This document shows, one piece after another, positions 42,937 through 51,845 of a stretch of DNA of 64,000 nt (positions within the stretch are counted from its first letter, which is position 1; the number at the start of each line of letters is the position of its first letter). Origin of the DNA: Leekyejoonella antrihumi (GTDB lineage Bacteria; Actinomycetota; Actinomycetes; Actinomycetales; Dermatophilaceae); NCBI RefSeq assembly GCF_007845645.1, contig NZ_VCQV01000004.1:177182-241181 (forward strand). The letters run 5' to 3'. The notes beneath the pieces are model-generated. The model worked only from the letters and a program-made list of their open reading frames with translations, made no database searches and had not been told where the DNA came from. The translations under genes were made by a program, and so were the position numbers.

Positions 42937-44459
42937 ATCCGAAAGCCCGCCGCAGCGGCCCGCCCACCGGGGGGCCTGCTCCCGAGCTGATCGACTCCGG
43001 GTTCGCCCTGGAGAACGACGACGCACCCTTCCTGCACGAAGGTTTCAACCTCGCGGACATGGCGCACGTGCTGGATCTGCTTCGTCGCCAGATCATTCCG
43101 ACGGACGCCGCTCGGCGGATCCTCGCACTCCTGCTGGAGGTTCACGAGCTGTCTGCCGAGGAATTTCCCTACGACCCGGCGTTCGGGGAGCCCTACAACT
43201 CCCGCGAACGGTACTTCGTCCAGCGGCTGGGCACCGTCGCCGGCTGGCTGCACGCGGGCCGGCCCCGGCGGGAGGCGGCACGGATCGCACTGAGGCTCTT
43301 TCTGCGCGCTCAGCTGCTCGAGCTCGTCGAGGAGGGAAGCCGTTTCGTCGCGGCCTGCGCCGACCAGTCCGCGGCGCACCTGACGACGCTCGTGCCCGAC
43401 CAGACCTATCTGCAGCAGGCGCAACCCTCCACCTTCGGGCACTACCTGCTCAGCTTCGCCCACCCCGCCGCGCGTGACGCGGAGCGGCTGCTGGAGGGAT
43501 ACGACTGGGTCAACCGCAGCCCGGGGGGCGCGGGCTGCGTCAATGGAACCCGGCTGTTGGAGGACCGCAGCCACATAGCCCGGGCGCTCGGCTTCGACGG
43601 CGTCATCGAGCACACCCGCGACGCCATGTGGCAGGTCGACGGGCTGATCCACATCCTCGCCACCGCGGCCAGCCTCGCCTCGACGCAGAGCAAGCTCGCC
43701 GAGGATCTCGAAATCTGGTCGAGCAGCGAATTCGACTTCGTCGATCTCGACGATGGCTACACCCGGTCCAGCATCCTCATGCCACAGAAGCGCAACCCCT
43801 ACTCGCTGTCGATCGTGCGCGGCGCGTCCGGCATCCTGATCGGCCGGCTCAGCGGATTCCTGGCCGTGGCCAAGAGCCCGTCCGCGCGCAGCGACAATCT
43901 GATCTTCGCGTATGGCGAGGTGCCTCGTGCGCTCGATCTGTCGATCCGCGTGACGCGACTCATGGTTGGCGTCGTGGCGACCTTGACGGTCAACGCCGAG
44001 CGGATGCGGGAGTCCCTCGACGCCGGCTACACCCAGGCGACCGACCTGACCGAATACATCACCCAATACTGCGGCGTCGACTACCGCACCGCCTACACGG
44101 TCGTCGGCAACACGGTGCGGGAAGCTAGTCGGCGCGGAATCCCCGGTCACGGCATCACCGGGCAGATGCTCGACGAGACCGCGCGCGCCGAGGTCGGGCA
44201 CGGCTGGGGGCTGGCCGAACTGGACCTCTCCGAGGTGCTCGACCCGATGAGCATCGTGACGACCCGCACCGCGATGGGGGGCGCGGCGCCACAGGCTGTC
44301 GCCGAGATGGTCGACCACTGCCGCAACACGTCGAGCGACCTCGCAGCGCGGGTCGAGGTCCGCCGCACCGCAGTGACCGAGGCCACCGAGTCATTGCTCG
44401 CGCAGGCGCGGGCAGTTGCTGCATCCGCATCCGCATCCGCACCCGAGGAGGAACCATGA
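42933..44459 (+). CDS. argininosuccinate-lyase-like protein with altered active site
   Basis: A 508-aa fumarase-superfamily lyase close to argininosuccinate lyase. WLHAGRPRREAARIALRLFLR matches the region normally reading HTGRSRND, and RSSILMPQKRNPYSLS is the catalytic loop signature. Two positions are odd: the usual THLQxAQP catalytic-His motif is TYLQQAQPSTFGH, with Tyr for His, and the N-terminal arginine-pocket HTGRSRND is HAGRPRRE. It is probably not a true argininosuccinate lyase but acts on a related ureido- or amino-linked C4 acid. It ends in a poly-Ala/Ser tail and overlaps the YlbE-like gene by 4 bases. Confidence 0.87.
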   Translation: MNPKARRSGPPTGGPAPELIDSGFALENDDAPFLHEGFNLADMAHVLDLLRRQIIPTDAARRILALLLEVHELSAEEFPYDPAFGEPYNSRERYFVQRLGTVAGWLHAGRPRREAARIALRLFLRAQLLELVEEGSRFVAACADQSAAHLTTLVPDQTYLQQAQPSTFGHYLLSFAHPAARDAERLLEGYDWVNRSPGGAGCVNGTRLLEDRSHIARALGFDGVIEHTRDAMWQVDGLIHILATAASLASTQSKLAEDLEIWSSSEFDFVDLDDGYTRSSILMPQKRNPYSLSIVRGASGILIGRLSGFLAVAKSPSARSDNLIFAYGEVPRALDLSIRVTRLMVGVVATLTVNAERMRESLDAGYTQATDLTEYITQYCGVDYRTAYTVVGNTVREASRRGIPGHGITGQMLDETARAEVGHGWGLAELDLSEVLDPMSIVTTRTAMGGAAPQAVAEMVDHCRNTSSDLAARVEVRRTAVTEATESLLAQARAVAASASASAPEEEP

Positions 44460-45883
44460 CCATTCACATCCCTGACGATCTGTCGGTCGTGAACATTGGG
44501 CTGCCGCTGTTCGCCGAGGCCATCGCGCAACAGGGCCGGCCCGTCCAGCAGCTGGACTGGCGGATCCCTGCAGGTGGAGATCCGGCGGCCGTCGCCGCCC
44601 TCGCCGAGCTCTTCGGCCCGCGGTCGCGCGACATCGACCGCGCCAACGCGGAGGTGGTCCGGCGTCTCGACGAGGGCGCGCCCATCCTGACGCGGGTCGC
44701 GCCGGCCCGCGACGTCATCGACGGGTTGCCCGACCGGACCCTGCTGCACTGCGGCCCGGCCATCGCCTTCGAGGAGGTGTGCGACCCGCTGCGCCGCTCC
44801 ATGCGGGCCGCCGCTGTGGCAGAGGGGTGGGCGGCCGACCCGGTCGAAGCCGATCGGCTCATCGCCGACGGAAGCCTCGCGCTGTGCCCGGCCGGCGACT
44901 ACGGGGTCGTCGTGCCAATGGCGACCGCGATGGGCCCGGCCACCCCGGTGTTCGTCGTCGACAACGAGGCCGGCGGCACCCGTGCCTTCTCACCCGTCAA
45001 CCAGGGTCCCGGTGACACCGCCTGGTTCGGCCGGGACAGCGACGGCGCGATCGCCCGGCTGCGCTTCCTGCAGGGTGTCGGCGGGTCGATGCTGCGTGAC
45101 GTGATGCGTGCCGCCGGTCCGATCGACGTGATGGCACTGGCGACCCAAGGTGTGCAGATTGGCGACGACGTGCACATGCGAACGCAGGGCACGACCAACC
45201 TGCTGATCCGCAATCTGCTGCCGCACCTCGCCGCGCTGCCGGACGCCGGGCGGGTTGAGCTGGCCCGGTTCCTGTCCGGCAACCACCTCTTCTTCCTCAA
45301 CCTCGCGATGGCAGCGGCGAGGTCTCTGACGATGTGGGCCGAGCAGGTCTCGGGTTCCAGTGTCGTGACGACGATGTGCCGCAACGGCACGACCTTCGGT
45401 CTGCGGCTGGCCGGCAACGACACACTCTTCGTGACCGAGGCACCGCCGATCCTGGACGCCATGTACTACCCGGACTATGGCCCCGAGACCAGTGCGCCGG
45501 ACATCGGCGACAGCGCCGTGCTGGAGCTGGTCGGGCTCGGCGGTGCCGCCGCCGCGGGCTCCCCGGCCGTCGCGGGGTTCCTCGGTGGGCGCATGTCGGA
45601 TGCCCGGGCGGTGACCGAGGACATGGCGCAGACCTGCGTCACCCACAGCAGCCGGTTCACCCTGCCTACCTGGGACTATCAAGGCACCCCGCTCGGCGTG
45701 GACGCACGATACGTCGTCGAGCTCGGCCTGCCGCCGAGGATCACCACCGGCATCCTGCATACCAGTTCCGGCGCCGGCCAGATCGGTGCGGGCGTTGCCA
45801 CCGCACCCATCGCGTGCTTCCGCGACGCGGTGCTCGCGTTGGCGGCGGAGGATCCGCGGACACCAGTGACGCCCAGCAGCTGA
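44456..45883 (+). CDS. DUF1116 protein, YlbE/AllG-like carbamoyltransferase subunit
   Basis: A 475-aa protein of the DUF1116 family, of which E. coli YlbE (AllG) is the known member. Recognisable stretches are VVRRLDEGAPILTRVAPARD (about 62-81), DYGVVVPMATAMGPATPVFVV, QTCVTHSSRF and GILHTSSGAGQIGAGVATAPI. With FdrA (33424-34959) and the DUF2877 protein (27151-28014) it should form the oxamate-type carbamoyltransferase feeding carbamate kinase. GAGGAGGAACC precedes ATG 44456. It is last in the operon; the convergent acyltransferase gene ends 94 bp away with no clear hairpin between. Confidence 0.92.
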   Translation: MTIHIPDDLSVVNIGLPLFAEAIAQQGRPVQQLDWRIPAGGDPAAVAALAELFGPRSRDIDRANAEVVRRLDEGAPILTRVAPARDVIDGLPDRTLLHCGPAIAFEEVCDPLRRSMRAAAVAEGWAADPVEADRLIADGSLALCPAGDYGVVVPMATAMGPATPVFVVDNEAGGTRAFSPVNQGPGDTAWFGRDSDGAIARLRFLQGVGGSMLRDVMRAAGPIDVMALATQGVQIGDDVHMRTQGTTNLLIRNLLPHLAALPDAGRVELARFLSGNHLFFLNLAMAAARSLTMWAEQVSGSSVVTTMCRNGTTFGLRLAGNDTLFVTEAPPILDAMYYPDYGPETSAPDIGDSAVLELVGLGGAAAAGSPAVAGFLGGRMSDARAVTEDMAQTCVTHSSRFTLPTWDYQGTPLGVDARYVVELGLPPRITTGILHTSSGAGQIGAGVATAPIACFRDAVLALAAEDPRTPVTPSS

Positions 45884-45977
45884 CTAGGGGAGTTGCGCCC
45901 TACGCCGCCGACGAGGCCGCCTCGCCCCAGGGTCTTGCAGCGCCCTGGCCGGTCGCTCCGCAAGCTGATGGCGAGCT

Positions 45978-48224
45978 CTACCAGGAAGCCGAGGATTGTG
46001 GCGTCGGCCGCTTCGACTTCGAGAGCACGCCCGCCGCGGTCAGCAGGTGGCGCAGGTCGGGCCCGAGCAACCGTTCATACGTCGCCGAGATGTGTAGGTA
46101 GTCGGTCTTGATGAGGGTGCGCCGACCGTCCAGCGTGGTCACCACCGGGCAACTGCCGTCGACGCAGTACCAGTGGGTGAGGTCCAAGAAGGTCACACCA
46201 TGGACCTTCGCCTCGGCGTCTCGCGCCAGCGTCCAGAATGTCGGGATGCCGACGACGCAGGCGCTCGGGGCGCCGCCGGGTCGGTAGCACTGCGATGGAG
46301 CGACGCCGGAGATGGAGGGTGTCACAATCACGATGTGCTTCACGTAGGGGCGGATCGTGTCGACGAACTTCTGGTCGGCGCCCTGCCACTGCGCGGCGGC
46401 CTTCGCTCCCTGCGCACCATCCTTCAGCTTGAGGATCCAGGTGTAGGTCTCGACCATGACGAGGACGTCGGGACGTGCCTTGCGCACGTACCGGATGACC
46501 GAGTTGCGATGGTTGACACACGGAATGGCCCATGCGTCCTTGCCGTAGTCTGCGTCGACGCCGTTCACCGCGCAGGCCTCCTTGGTCAGGCCGCGAACCT
46601 TGTAGGTGGAGCCGAGCCCCGACACCGCGGCACCGAGCAGGTTCATCCCCATCGAGTCGCCATAGATGTCGATCTCCCGCCCGTGCGAGTTGCCATAGGT
46701 GCAGGAGTGCGGGTCGGCGACGTCGGTGGCCGCGCAGGCCTGCCCGTTGGGCAGCTGGTCGGGGTCGGACGAAGGTGACGCCGGAGCCGGGGTGACGTTC
46801 CGCCAGGACGATAGCCGGATACCGTCGCTCAGCCCGCGCTGGATCGCCAGACCCGTTGCGCCCAGCGGGGGTTGAGGCGTCGGCGTCCAGCTCGAAGGTG
46901 CAGAGGGACTGCGGCTGGCTGGTGTGGGGGAAGGTTTCGGCGAAGTGGTCGGCGCGGCAACGGCGTCGTTGGGCAGGGCGCCGCTCAAGTGCGAAGGGGC
47001 AGCGAAGGCGCTGGGTCTTGCCTGTGCCGTGATCGTCACCGCTGCGAGCAGCACGACGAGTGCCGTGCCGGCGCTCGCCATCCGGATGCGATGAGTGACC
47101 CACCACTGCGACCAGGACCGCCGGTGGCGCGGCCAGTCGATGATCGGCTGCTCGAAGAGCGCGTGGCAGATCGCGGCGAGCGCCACGGTGGTGGCGGTGG
47201 TCGCCAGGCGCATCCGAAGCGATCCCGGCACCATGAACACCTCGAGCGAGATCAGCAGAGGGTAGTGCCACAGGTAGAGCCCGTAGGAGATGTCACCGAG
47301 GTAAGAGGCGACGGGGTTGGCCAGCGCCGGCTGCCACCGCACGCGATCGCCGATCCCCCCGGCGATCACCAGGGCGGACCCCAGCACTGCCCACGTCGCC
47401 GCGGGCGCCGGCATGGACGACTGCGGCCCGACCACGGCATACGACACCACAATGATCACGAGGCCCAGCCACGACATCGCGGTCCGTGCCGCGGCGCGTA
47501 GTCGAAACGCGGGCAGGCAGGCCAGCAGCGCCCCGGCACCGAGCTCCCAGGCGCGGGTCAGCGACGAGTAGTACGCCGTCGTGGCATCGGTGCCGGCCTG
47601 GTGCAGGGCCCACAGATAGGAGACGATCACGACCAGGAGGCCGACCGCTGCGACGAGAGCCCGCGGCGAGCCGCGTCGCCACTGCGTCCCGGCCGCCACG
47701 AGGGCGAGCACCACGAGGGGCCACACGAGATAGAACTGCTCCTCGACACCCAGCGACCAGAAGTGCTCGACCGGTGACGGTGCGGCGCCCAGGTCGAAGT
47801 AGTTGGCCCCCTGGGCGGCGAAGTGCCAGTTGGCAACGAACACTGCTGCCCACGCGACGTCGGTGCGAGCCTGCGCGGCGAGCTGCGGGCCGTCCTGGAT
47901 CGCCGCGAGCACCAGGGCGGCTGCGAGCACGACCAGGGCGAGCGGAAGGATGCGGCGCGCACGCCGGCGATAGAAGTCTGCGAGGGACGCGCGGATCCCC
48001 TGCGGAGGGTCGCGAATCAGTACTCGGGTGATCAGGTAGCCGGAGATCACGAAGAACACGTCGACCCCGAGGAACCCGCCGCTCGGCCAGTTCCAGACGT
48101 GGGATCCGATCACCGCGGCCACCGCCATGGCTCGTAGCCCCTGGATGTCGCGTCGACGATGCCCCCGGCCCGCAGATCCGGCGCGTCGGGCGCCGGCTCG
48201 GTTGTGTTCGGCGGGCGTCGACAT
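45978..48224 (-). CDS. acyltransferase-3 with C-terminal SGNH hydrolase domain (OafA/YrhL type)
   Basis: A 748-aa membrane O-acyltransferase of the sugar/cell-surface type. After a basic N-terminus, residues about 25-370 form an acyltransferase-3 domain with ten membrane helices (start RDIQGLRAMAVAAVIGSHVW, GGFLGVDVFFVISGYLI, and PVEHFWSLGVEEQFYLVWP). A Pro/Ser-rich linker (about 450-510) leads to an extracytoplasmic SGNH domain (EIDIYGDSMGMNLLG, with ETYTWI and DYLHIS). It probably acetylates an exported glycan. ATG 48224 is chosen; the in-frame extension upstream is not protein-like. Confidence 0.88.
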   Translation of the reverse strand: MSTPAEHNRAGARRAGSAGRGHRRRDIQGLRAMAVAAVIGSHVWNWPSGGFLGVDVFFVISGYLITRVLIRDPPQGIRASLADFYRRRARRILPLALVVLAAALVLAAIQDGPQLAAQARTDVAWAAVFVANWHFAAQGANYFDLGAAPSPVEHFWSLGVEEQFYLVWPLVVLALVAAGTQWRRGSPRALVAAVGLLVVIVSYLWALHQAGTDATTAYYSSLTRAWELGAGALLACLPAFRLRAAARTAMSWLGLVIIVVSYAVVGPQSSMPAPAATWAVLGSALVIAGGIGDRVRWQPALANPVASYLGDISYGLYLWHYPLLISLEVFMVPGSLRMRLATTATTVALAAICHALFEQPIIDWPRHRRSWSQWWVTHRIRMASAGTALVVLLAAVTITAQARPSAFAAPSHLSGALPNDAVAAPTTSPKPSPTPASRSPSAPSSWTPTPQPPLGATGLAIQRGLSDGIRLSSWRNVTPAPASPSSDPDQLPNGQACAATDVADPHSCTYGNSHGREIDIYGDSMGMNLLGAAVSGLGSTYKVRGLTKEACAVNGVDADYGKDAWAIPCVNHRNSVIRYVRKARPDVLVMVETYTWILKLKDGAQGAKAAAQWQGADQKFVDTIRPYVKHIVIVTPSISGVAPSQCYRPGGAPSACVVGIPTFWTLARDAEAKVHGVTFLDLTHWYCVDGSCPVVTTLDGRRTLIKTDYLHISATYERLLGPDLRHLLTAAGVLSKSKRPTPQSSASW

Positions 48225-48561
48225 ATGACGAATTGAACACCTCGCGGTGCCATACCGGGGCCTGAACAGGTGGGCTCGAGACGACGTGCATGGGCTTGTG
48301 ACCCGATTCCTTGCTCGGCGCCTCGGCGCCGAGCGGTAAAGAAGGCGGTCCCGGTTGGAGTAGATATCACCCACCCAATCCGGCGAGATGGTGTGCGATC
48401 CATCTCTCGCGTTGTGACGTAGGTCATTTCTAACATGGCGGAATGCGAGATCGGTCCTCCGCATGGCGTGGTCGCATCTCGGGCGATCAGCGCCCGCAGT
48501 GCAGGACGATCCGCAATCGGGTCACGAAAGGTGACATTCCCATGGTGCCAGGAGACAAGTC
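48225..48561. promoter_or_regulatory. divergent intergenic region with hairpin and CRP-like half-site
   Basis: No gene is supported in this 337-bp gap. It holds a perfect 10-bp palindromic stem (48313-48322/48325-48334, GCTCGGCGCC), and TGTGACGTAGGTCATT (48413-48428), matching 8 of 10 fixed CRP/GlxR positions and containing the dyad TGAC-N4-GTCA. TAACAT (48431-48436) just after is a possible -10. The region must hold promoters for the acyltransferase and the ABC importer. Confidence 0.35.
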
Positions 48562-49842
48562 ATGAAGCCGATTCAGATGCTCGCGGCGGTCGCGTCAGCG
48601 GCCCTGCTGGCCAGCGTCAGCGCCTGCGGCTCGGGCGGTTCGAGTTCGACCGGTGGATCGGCCGGTGGTGCCGCCGGTGGATCTACCGGCGGCAGCGTCA
48701 ACATCGGTGTCTCCACCTCCTTGACCGGATCCATCGCATCCTTCTCGCAGTCGGGCATGCAAGGCATCCAGCTGGCTGTCTCCGACCTCAACGCAGGCGG
48801 CGGAATACTCGGCAAGAAGGTCAAGGTCGTCAGTGCTGACGACAACCTGACCCCCGCGACCGGTGCGTCCAACATGCGCAGCATGATCACGAACGACCAC
48901 GTCGTGGCAATGTTCGGACCGGTGGCCAGCTCGATCGCGTCGGCGGAGGAGCAACTGGCCGCGCAGTACAAGGTCCCGATCTTCTTCCACATGGCCAATG
49001 ACTCGAGCCTCATGACGAAAACCTTCACGCCGTATGCGTTCCAGATCGTGCCGAACACGGTCATGGAGCCGCGCGCCGTCGCCGACTACCTCGCGCAGAA
49101 GATCAAGAAGGGCAAGCCGATCACCGTCGGCACCTTCGCCCCCGACTACAGCTTCGGCCATGACACGGTGTCGGGCTTCCTCAAGGCGCTGGACGACCTG
49201 CACGTCAACTACAAGGTGGTCAAACAGGAGTTCCCGCCACTGGCAGCGACAAACATCGGCTCCTACCTGTCGGCGCTCGTCGCCGCGAAGCCGGACTACG
49301 TCTTCAATGCGCAGTACGGCGGCGACCTGGATGCCTTCACCAAGCAGGCCGAGTCCTACGGTTTCTTCAAGCACACGACCGTGATCGGCATGTACGGCTA
49401 CCTCGACATGAAGGCTCTGGGCAGTCAGTCTCCCGCCGGAGCGATCGGCTTTGACCGCGCTCCGTTCTGGGCGATCAAGAACCCGCAGATGGCGACTTTT
49501 GTAAAGAACTACAAGGCCAAGTACGGCGACTATCCGAGCACCTGGGCGACGCTGGGGTACGCAGCCGTCCAACAATGGGCCTGGGGCACGAAGAAGGCAG
49601 GCAGCTTCGATGGCACCAAACTGACCAAGGTCCTGCCGGGTACGACCCCGCCGACGATCCTCGGCAAGTTGCAGATCCGCGCCTGTGATCACCAGACCGA
49701 GACGCCCGAATACGTCGGCACGATCAGCAAGACCGGAAACTCGAAGTACAACGGTGTCCACCTGTTCGATGACCCGATGTTCAAGGCCCCGTTCGACCAG
49801 ATCGCACTGACCTGCGCCCAGGTCAAGGCATTGCAACCCTGA
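48562..49842 (+). CDS. branched-chain amino acid/urea-type ABC transporter substrate-binding lipoprotein
   Basis: A 426-aa periplasmic-binding-protein family 6 lipoprotein. Residues 1-22 form a lipoprotein signal (MKPIQMLAAVASAALLASV, lipobox SVSAC), followed by a Gly/Ser-rich linker. The mature part starts VNIGVSTSLTGSIASFSQ and has the family pattern AADNL-type SADDNLTPATGASNMRSM and YGYLDMKALGSQSP. It captures an unidentified solute and hands it to the permease pair downstream. Gene order (binding protein, two permeases, two ATPases) is that of the HAAT family. Confidence 0.93.
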   Translation: MKPIQMLAAVASAALLASVSACGSGGSSSTGGSAGGAAGGSTGGSVNIGVSTSLTGSIASFSQSGMQGIQLAVSDLNAGGGILGKKVKVVSADDNLTPATGASNMRSMITNDHVVAMFGPVASSIASAEEQLAAQYKVPIFFHMANDSSLMTKTFTPYAFQIVPNTVMEPRAVADYLAQKIKKGKPITVGTFAPDYSFGHDTVSGFLKALDDLHVNYKVVKQEFPPLAATNIGSYLSALVAAKPDYVFNAQYGGDLDAFTKQAESYGFFKHTTVIGMYGYLDMKALGSQSPAGAIGFDRAPFWAIKNPQMATFVKNYKAKYGDYPSTWATLGYAAVQQWAWGTKKAGSFDGTKLTKVLPGTTPPTILGKLQIRACDHQTETPEYVGTISKTGNSKYNGVHLFDDPMFKAPFDQIALTCAQVKALQP

Positions 49843-49925
49843 GCTTCTGACACCCGACGACACGATGCCGGGGTCGGCTCCGCGGCGGAATGCGGACCGG
49901 CCCCGACCTTCGAGGAGGACAGCAC

Positions 49926-50801
49926 ATGGACCTGAGTGCATTCGTCACTCAGAGCATCGGGGCGCTCAGTACGGCGTCGTCGTTGTTCATCGTCGCCGCG
50001 GGCCTGACTCTGGTCTTTGGCGCATTGCGACTCATCAACATCGCCCACGGCAGCTTCTACATGTACGGCGCACTGGCTGCCACAACGGTCGTCGGCTGGT
50101 TTCCGGACAGCGGATTCTGGATCGCGCTGATCGTCGGTCCGCTTGTCGCACTCGTGATGGGCGTCGGCGTGGAGATGGGCGTGCTCCGGCGGTTGTACGG
50201 ACGGGAGCACCTGACTCAGCTACTGGCGACGTTCGCTCTGCTCCTCATCTTCGCAGACCTCGCCTTGCGGTTCTGGGGCAAGAACGTGCGCAGCATCAAC
50301 CCGCCGAAGGTCGTGAACGGCAACTTCGGTCTCGTCGGGGCACGCGTCCCCGCCTACGACATGGTCATCATCGCGGCCGCGATCGTGGTCGGCGGCGGGC
50401 TGTGGCTGTTGCTGACCCACACGACCCTGGGCTGGAAGATCCGGGCGGTCGTCGACGACCCGGAGGTGTTGGTCTGCTCCGGCGTCAACATTCGGATGCT
50501 CTACACGGGCGTCTTTGGACTCGGCGCCCTGCTTGCCGGTCTGGCCGGTGTCGTCATCGCACCACAGCAGGCTGTAGGCCCCGGCATGGATGCCCAGATC
50601 ATCGTCGCGGCGTTCATCGTCGCGGTCATCGGCGGTCTCGGCTCGATCACCGGCGCCGCCATCGGTTCCCTGATCATCGGCATCGCCGAGACGTTGGGCG
50701 CGAACCTGGCGCCGTCCTGGGCCTCCACGTTCATCTACCTGCTGATGATCGTCGTCCTCGCCGTGCGGCCCTGGGGTCTGCTCGGCACCCCCGAGAGGTA
50801 G
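49926..50801 (+). CDS. ABC importer permease LivH-type
   Basis: A 291-aa inner-membrane permease of the branched-chain/urea-type ABC family with about eight helices. The conserved stretch NIAHGSFYMYGAL (about residues 37-49) and the C-terminal VAAFIVAVIGGLGSITGAAIGSLIIG with the EAA-like loop are typical. ATG 49926 (MDLSAFVTQS) follows GAGGAGGAC, supporting it over the ATG 12 codons earlier. The LivM-type gene starts 6 bp after the stop. Confidence 0.93.
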   Translation: MDLSAFVTQSIGALSTASSLFIVAAGLTLVFGALRLINIAHGSFYMYGALAATTVVGWFPDSGFWIALIVGPLVALVMGVGVEMGVLRRLYGREHLTQLLATFALLLIFADLALRFWGKNVRSINPPKVVNGNFGLVGARVPAYDMVIIAAAIVVGGGLWLLLTHTTLGWKIRAVVDDPEVLVCSGVNIRMLYTGVFGLGALLAGLAGVVIAPQQAVGPGMDAQIIVAAFIVAVIGGLGSITGAAIGSLIIGIAETLGANLAPSWASTFIYLLMIVVLAVRPWGLLGTPER

Positions 50802-50807
50802 GAACGA

Positions 50808-51845
50808 ATGTCCACCTACGGACACCTTGACACCGATGCGCACGACGTGGATCCGCCCGGGCCCGATACGCGGTCAGCGCGCCCCGCGCCGGCGAGTCGC
50901 ACCGTCCTGCTCAGGCGGGCGACCGCACCGGTCGCCCTCACCGCCGTGATGTTCCTGCTGGCCTTCACACTCGGCTCCACCACCCTGGTGACCATGCAGG
51001 AGGTGCTGGCGTTCGCGGTGTTCGCAACGGCGACGAACCTGCTGCTCGGCCAGGCCGGTCTGGTCAGCTTCGGACAGGCCGTATTCTTCGGGATCGGCTC
51101 CTACACAGTGGCACTCGGCTGGCTGCACTGGCAGTTGCCGTTCTGGGCGACGTTCGTCCTCGCCCCGTTCGTCGGCGCACTGGTGGCCATCCCCATCGGT
51201 CTGGTCGCCCTGCGCGCTCGGAAGCTCTACTTTGCGCTCTCGACGTTGGCGTTCTCGGAGTTGGCCTACCAGCTGGCGGAATCGCGCTACAACTTCACCA
51301 AGGGTGCGAACGGCGTCTTCGGACCCTTCGTCCCGACGGCACTGACCCAGCCGCGAACTGGCTATCTCTTCCTGCTCGCCGTGACGGTGGTGTCGCTGCT
51401 ACTGCTCTGGAAGGTCAATCACTCACCGTTCGGTCTGGTGTTGCGGGCGATCCGCGAGAACCGGGAACGGGTGCAGGCCCTCGGCGTCAACGTCTACCTC
51501 CACCAAGTCGCCGCGTTCGTCATCTCCGGTGCGTTTTGCGCCCTTGCCGGAGCGATGTTCGTGATCTACAGCCAGTCCGGCTACCCCGAGCTGCTCGACT
51601 GGACAACGTCGGGGTGGCCCGTATTCATGGCGGTCATCGGCGGCATGGGAACCTTCCTCGGACCTGCACTCGGTGCGCTCATCTACCAGTTCGGCCACGA
51701 CCAGCTGGTGCTCTACTTCTCCGACTGGCAGCTGGTCCTCGGCGCCGTGCTGCTGGTGATCGTGATGTTCTGGCCGGACGGCCTCATGGGCGCATTGGCA
51801 CGATTGGGCGGCGTCATACGCCGCTGGTGGAAAGGCCGGCGATGA
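50808..51845 (+). CDS. ABC importer permease LivM-type
   Basis: A 345-aa permease of the branched-chain/urea-type family, partner of the LivH-type protein. After a 40-residue charged N-terminus it has about ten membrane helices. The family marks are NLLLGQAGLVSFGQAVFFGIGSY (about residues 75-97) and ALGVNVYLHQVAAFVISG. The last 25 residues are basic (RLGGVIRRWWKGRR). Its stop overlaps the ATP-binding protein gene by 4 bases (ATGA). Confidence 0.93.
   Translation: MSTYGHLDTDAHDVDPPGPDTRSARPAPASRTVLLRRATAPVALTAVMFLLAFTLGSTTLVTMQEVLAFAVFATATNLLLGQAGLVSFGQAVFFGIGSYTVALGWLHWQLPFWATFVLAPFVGALVAIPIGLVALRARKLYFALSTLAFSELAYQLAESRYNFTKGANGVFGPFVPTALTQPRTGYLFLLAVTVVSLLLLWKVNHSPFGLVLRAIRENRERVQALGVNVYLHQVAAFVISGAFCALAGAMFVIYSQSGYPELLDWTTSGWPVFMAVIGGMGTFLGPALGALIYQFGHDQLVLYFSDWQLVLGAVLLVIVMFWPDGLMGALARLGGVIRRWWKGRR

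Noticed and set aside
42933..44459. Annotation as argH (arginine biosynthesis)
   Set aside because: Key positions differ (TYLQ for THLQ, HAGRPRRE for HTGRSRND) and the context is catabolic, so I call it ASL-like only.
29197..45883. A nitrilase, the MSMEG_0570 small protein or the MSMEG_0569 flavin monooxygenase expected in Nit1C
   Set aside because: I looked through both strands of the cluster; no Glu-Lys-Cys nitrilase motif, no MSMEG_0570-like protein and no matching monooxygenase are visible. The flavoprotein at 30887-32221 is a disulfide-reductase type, not that family.
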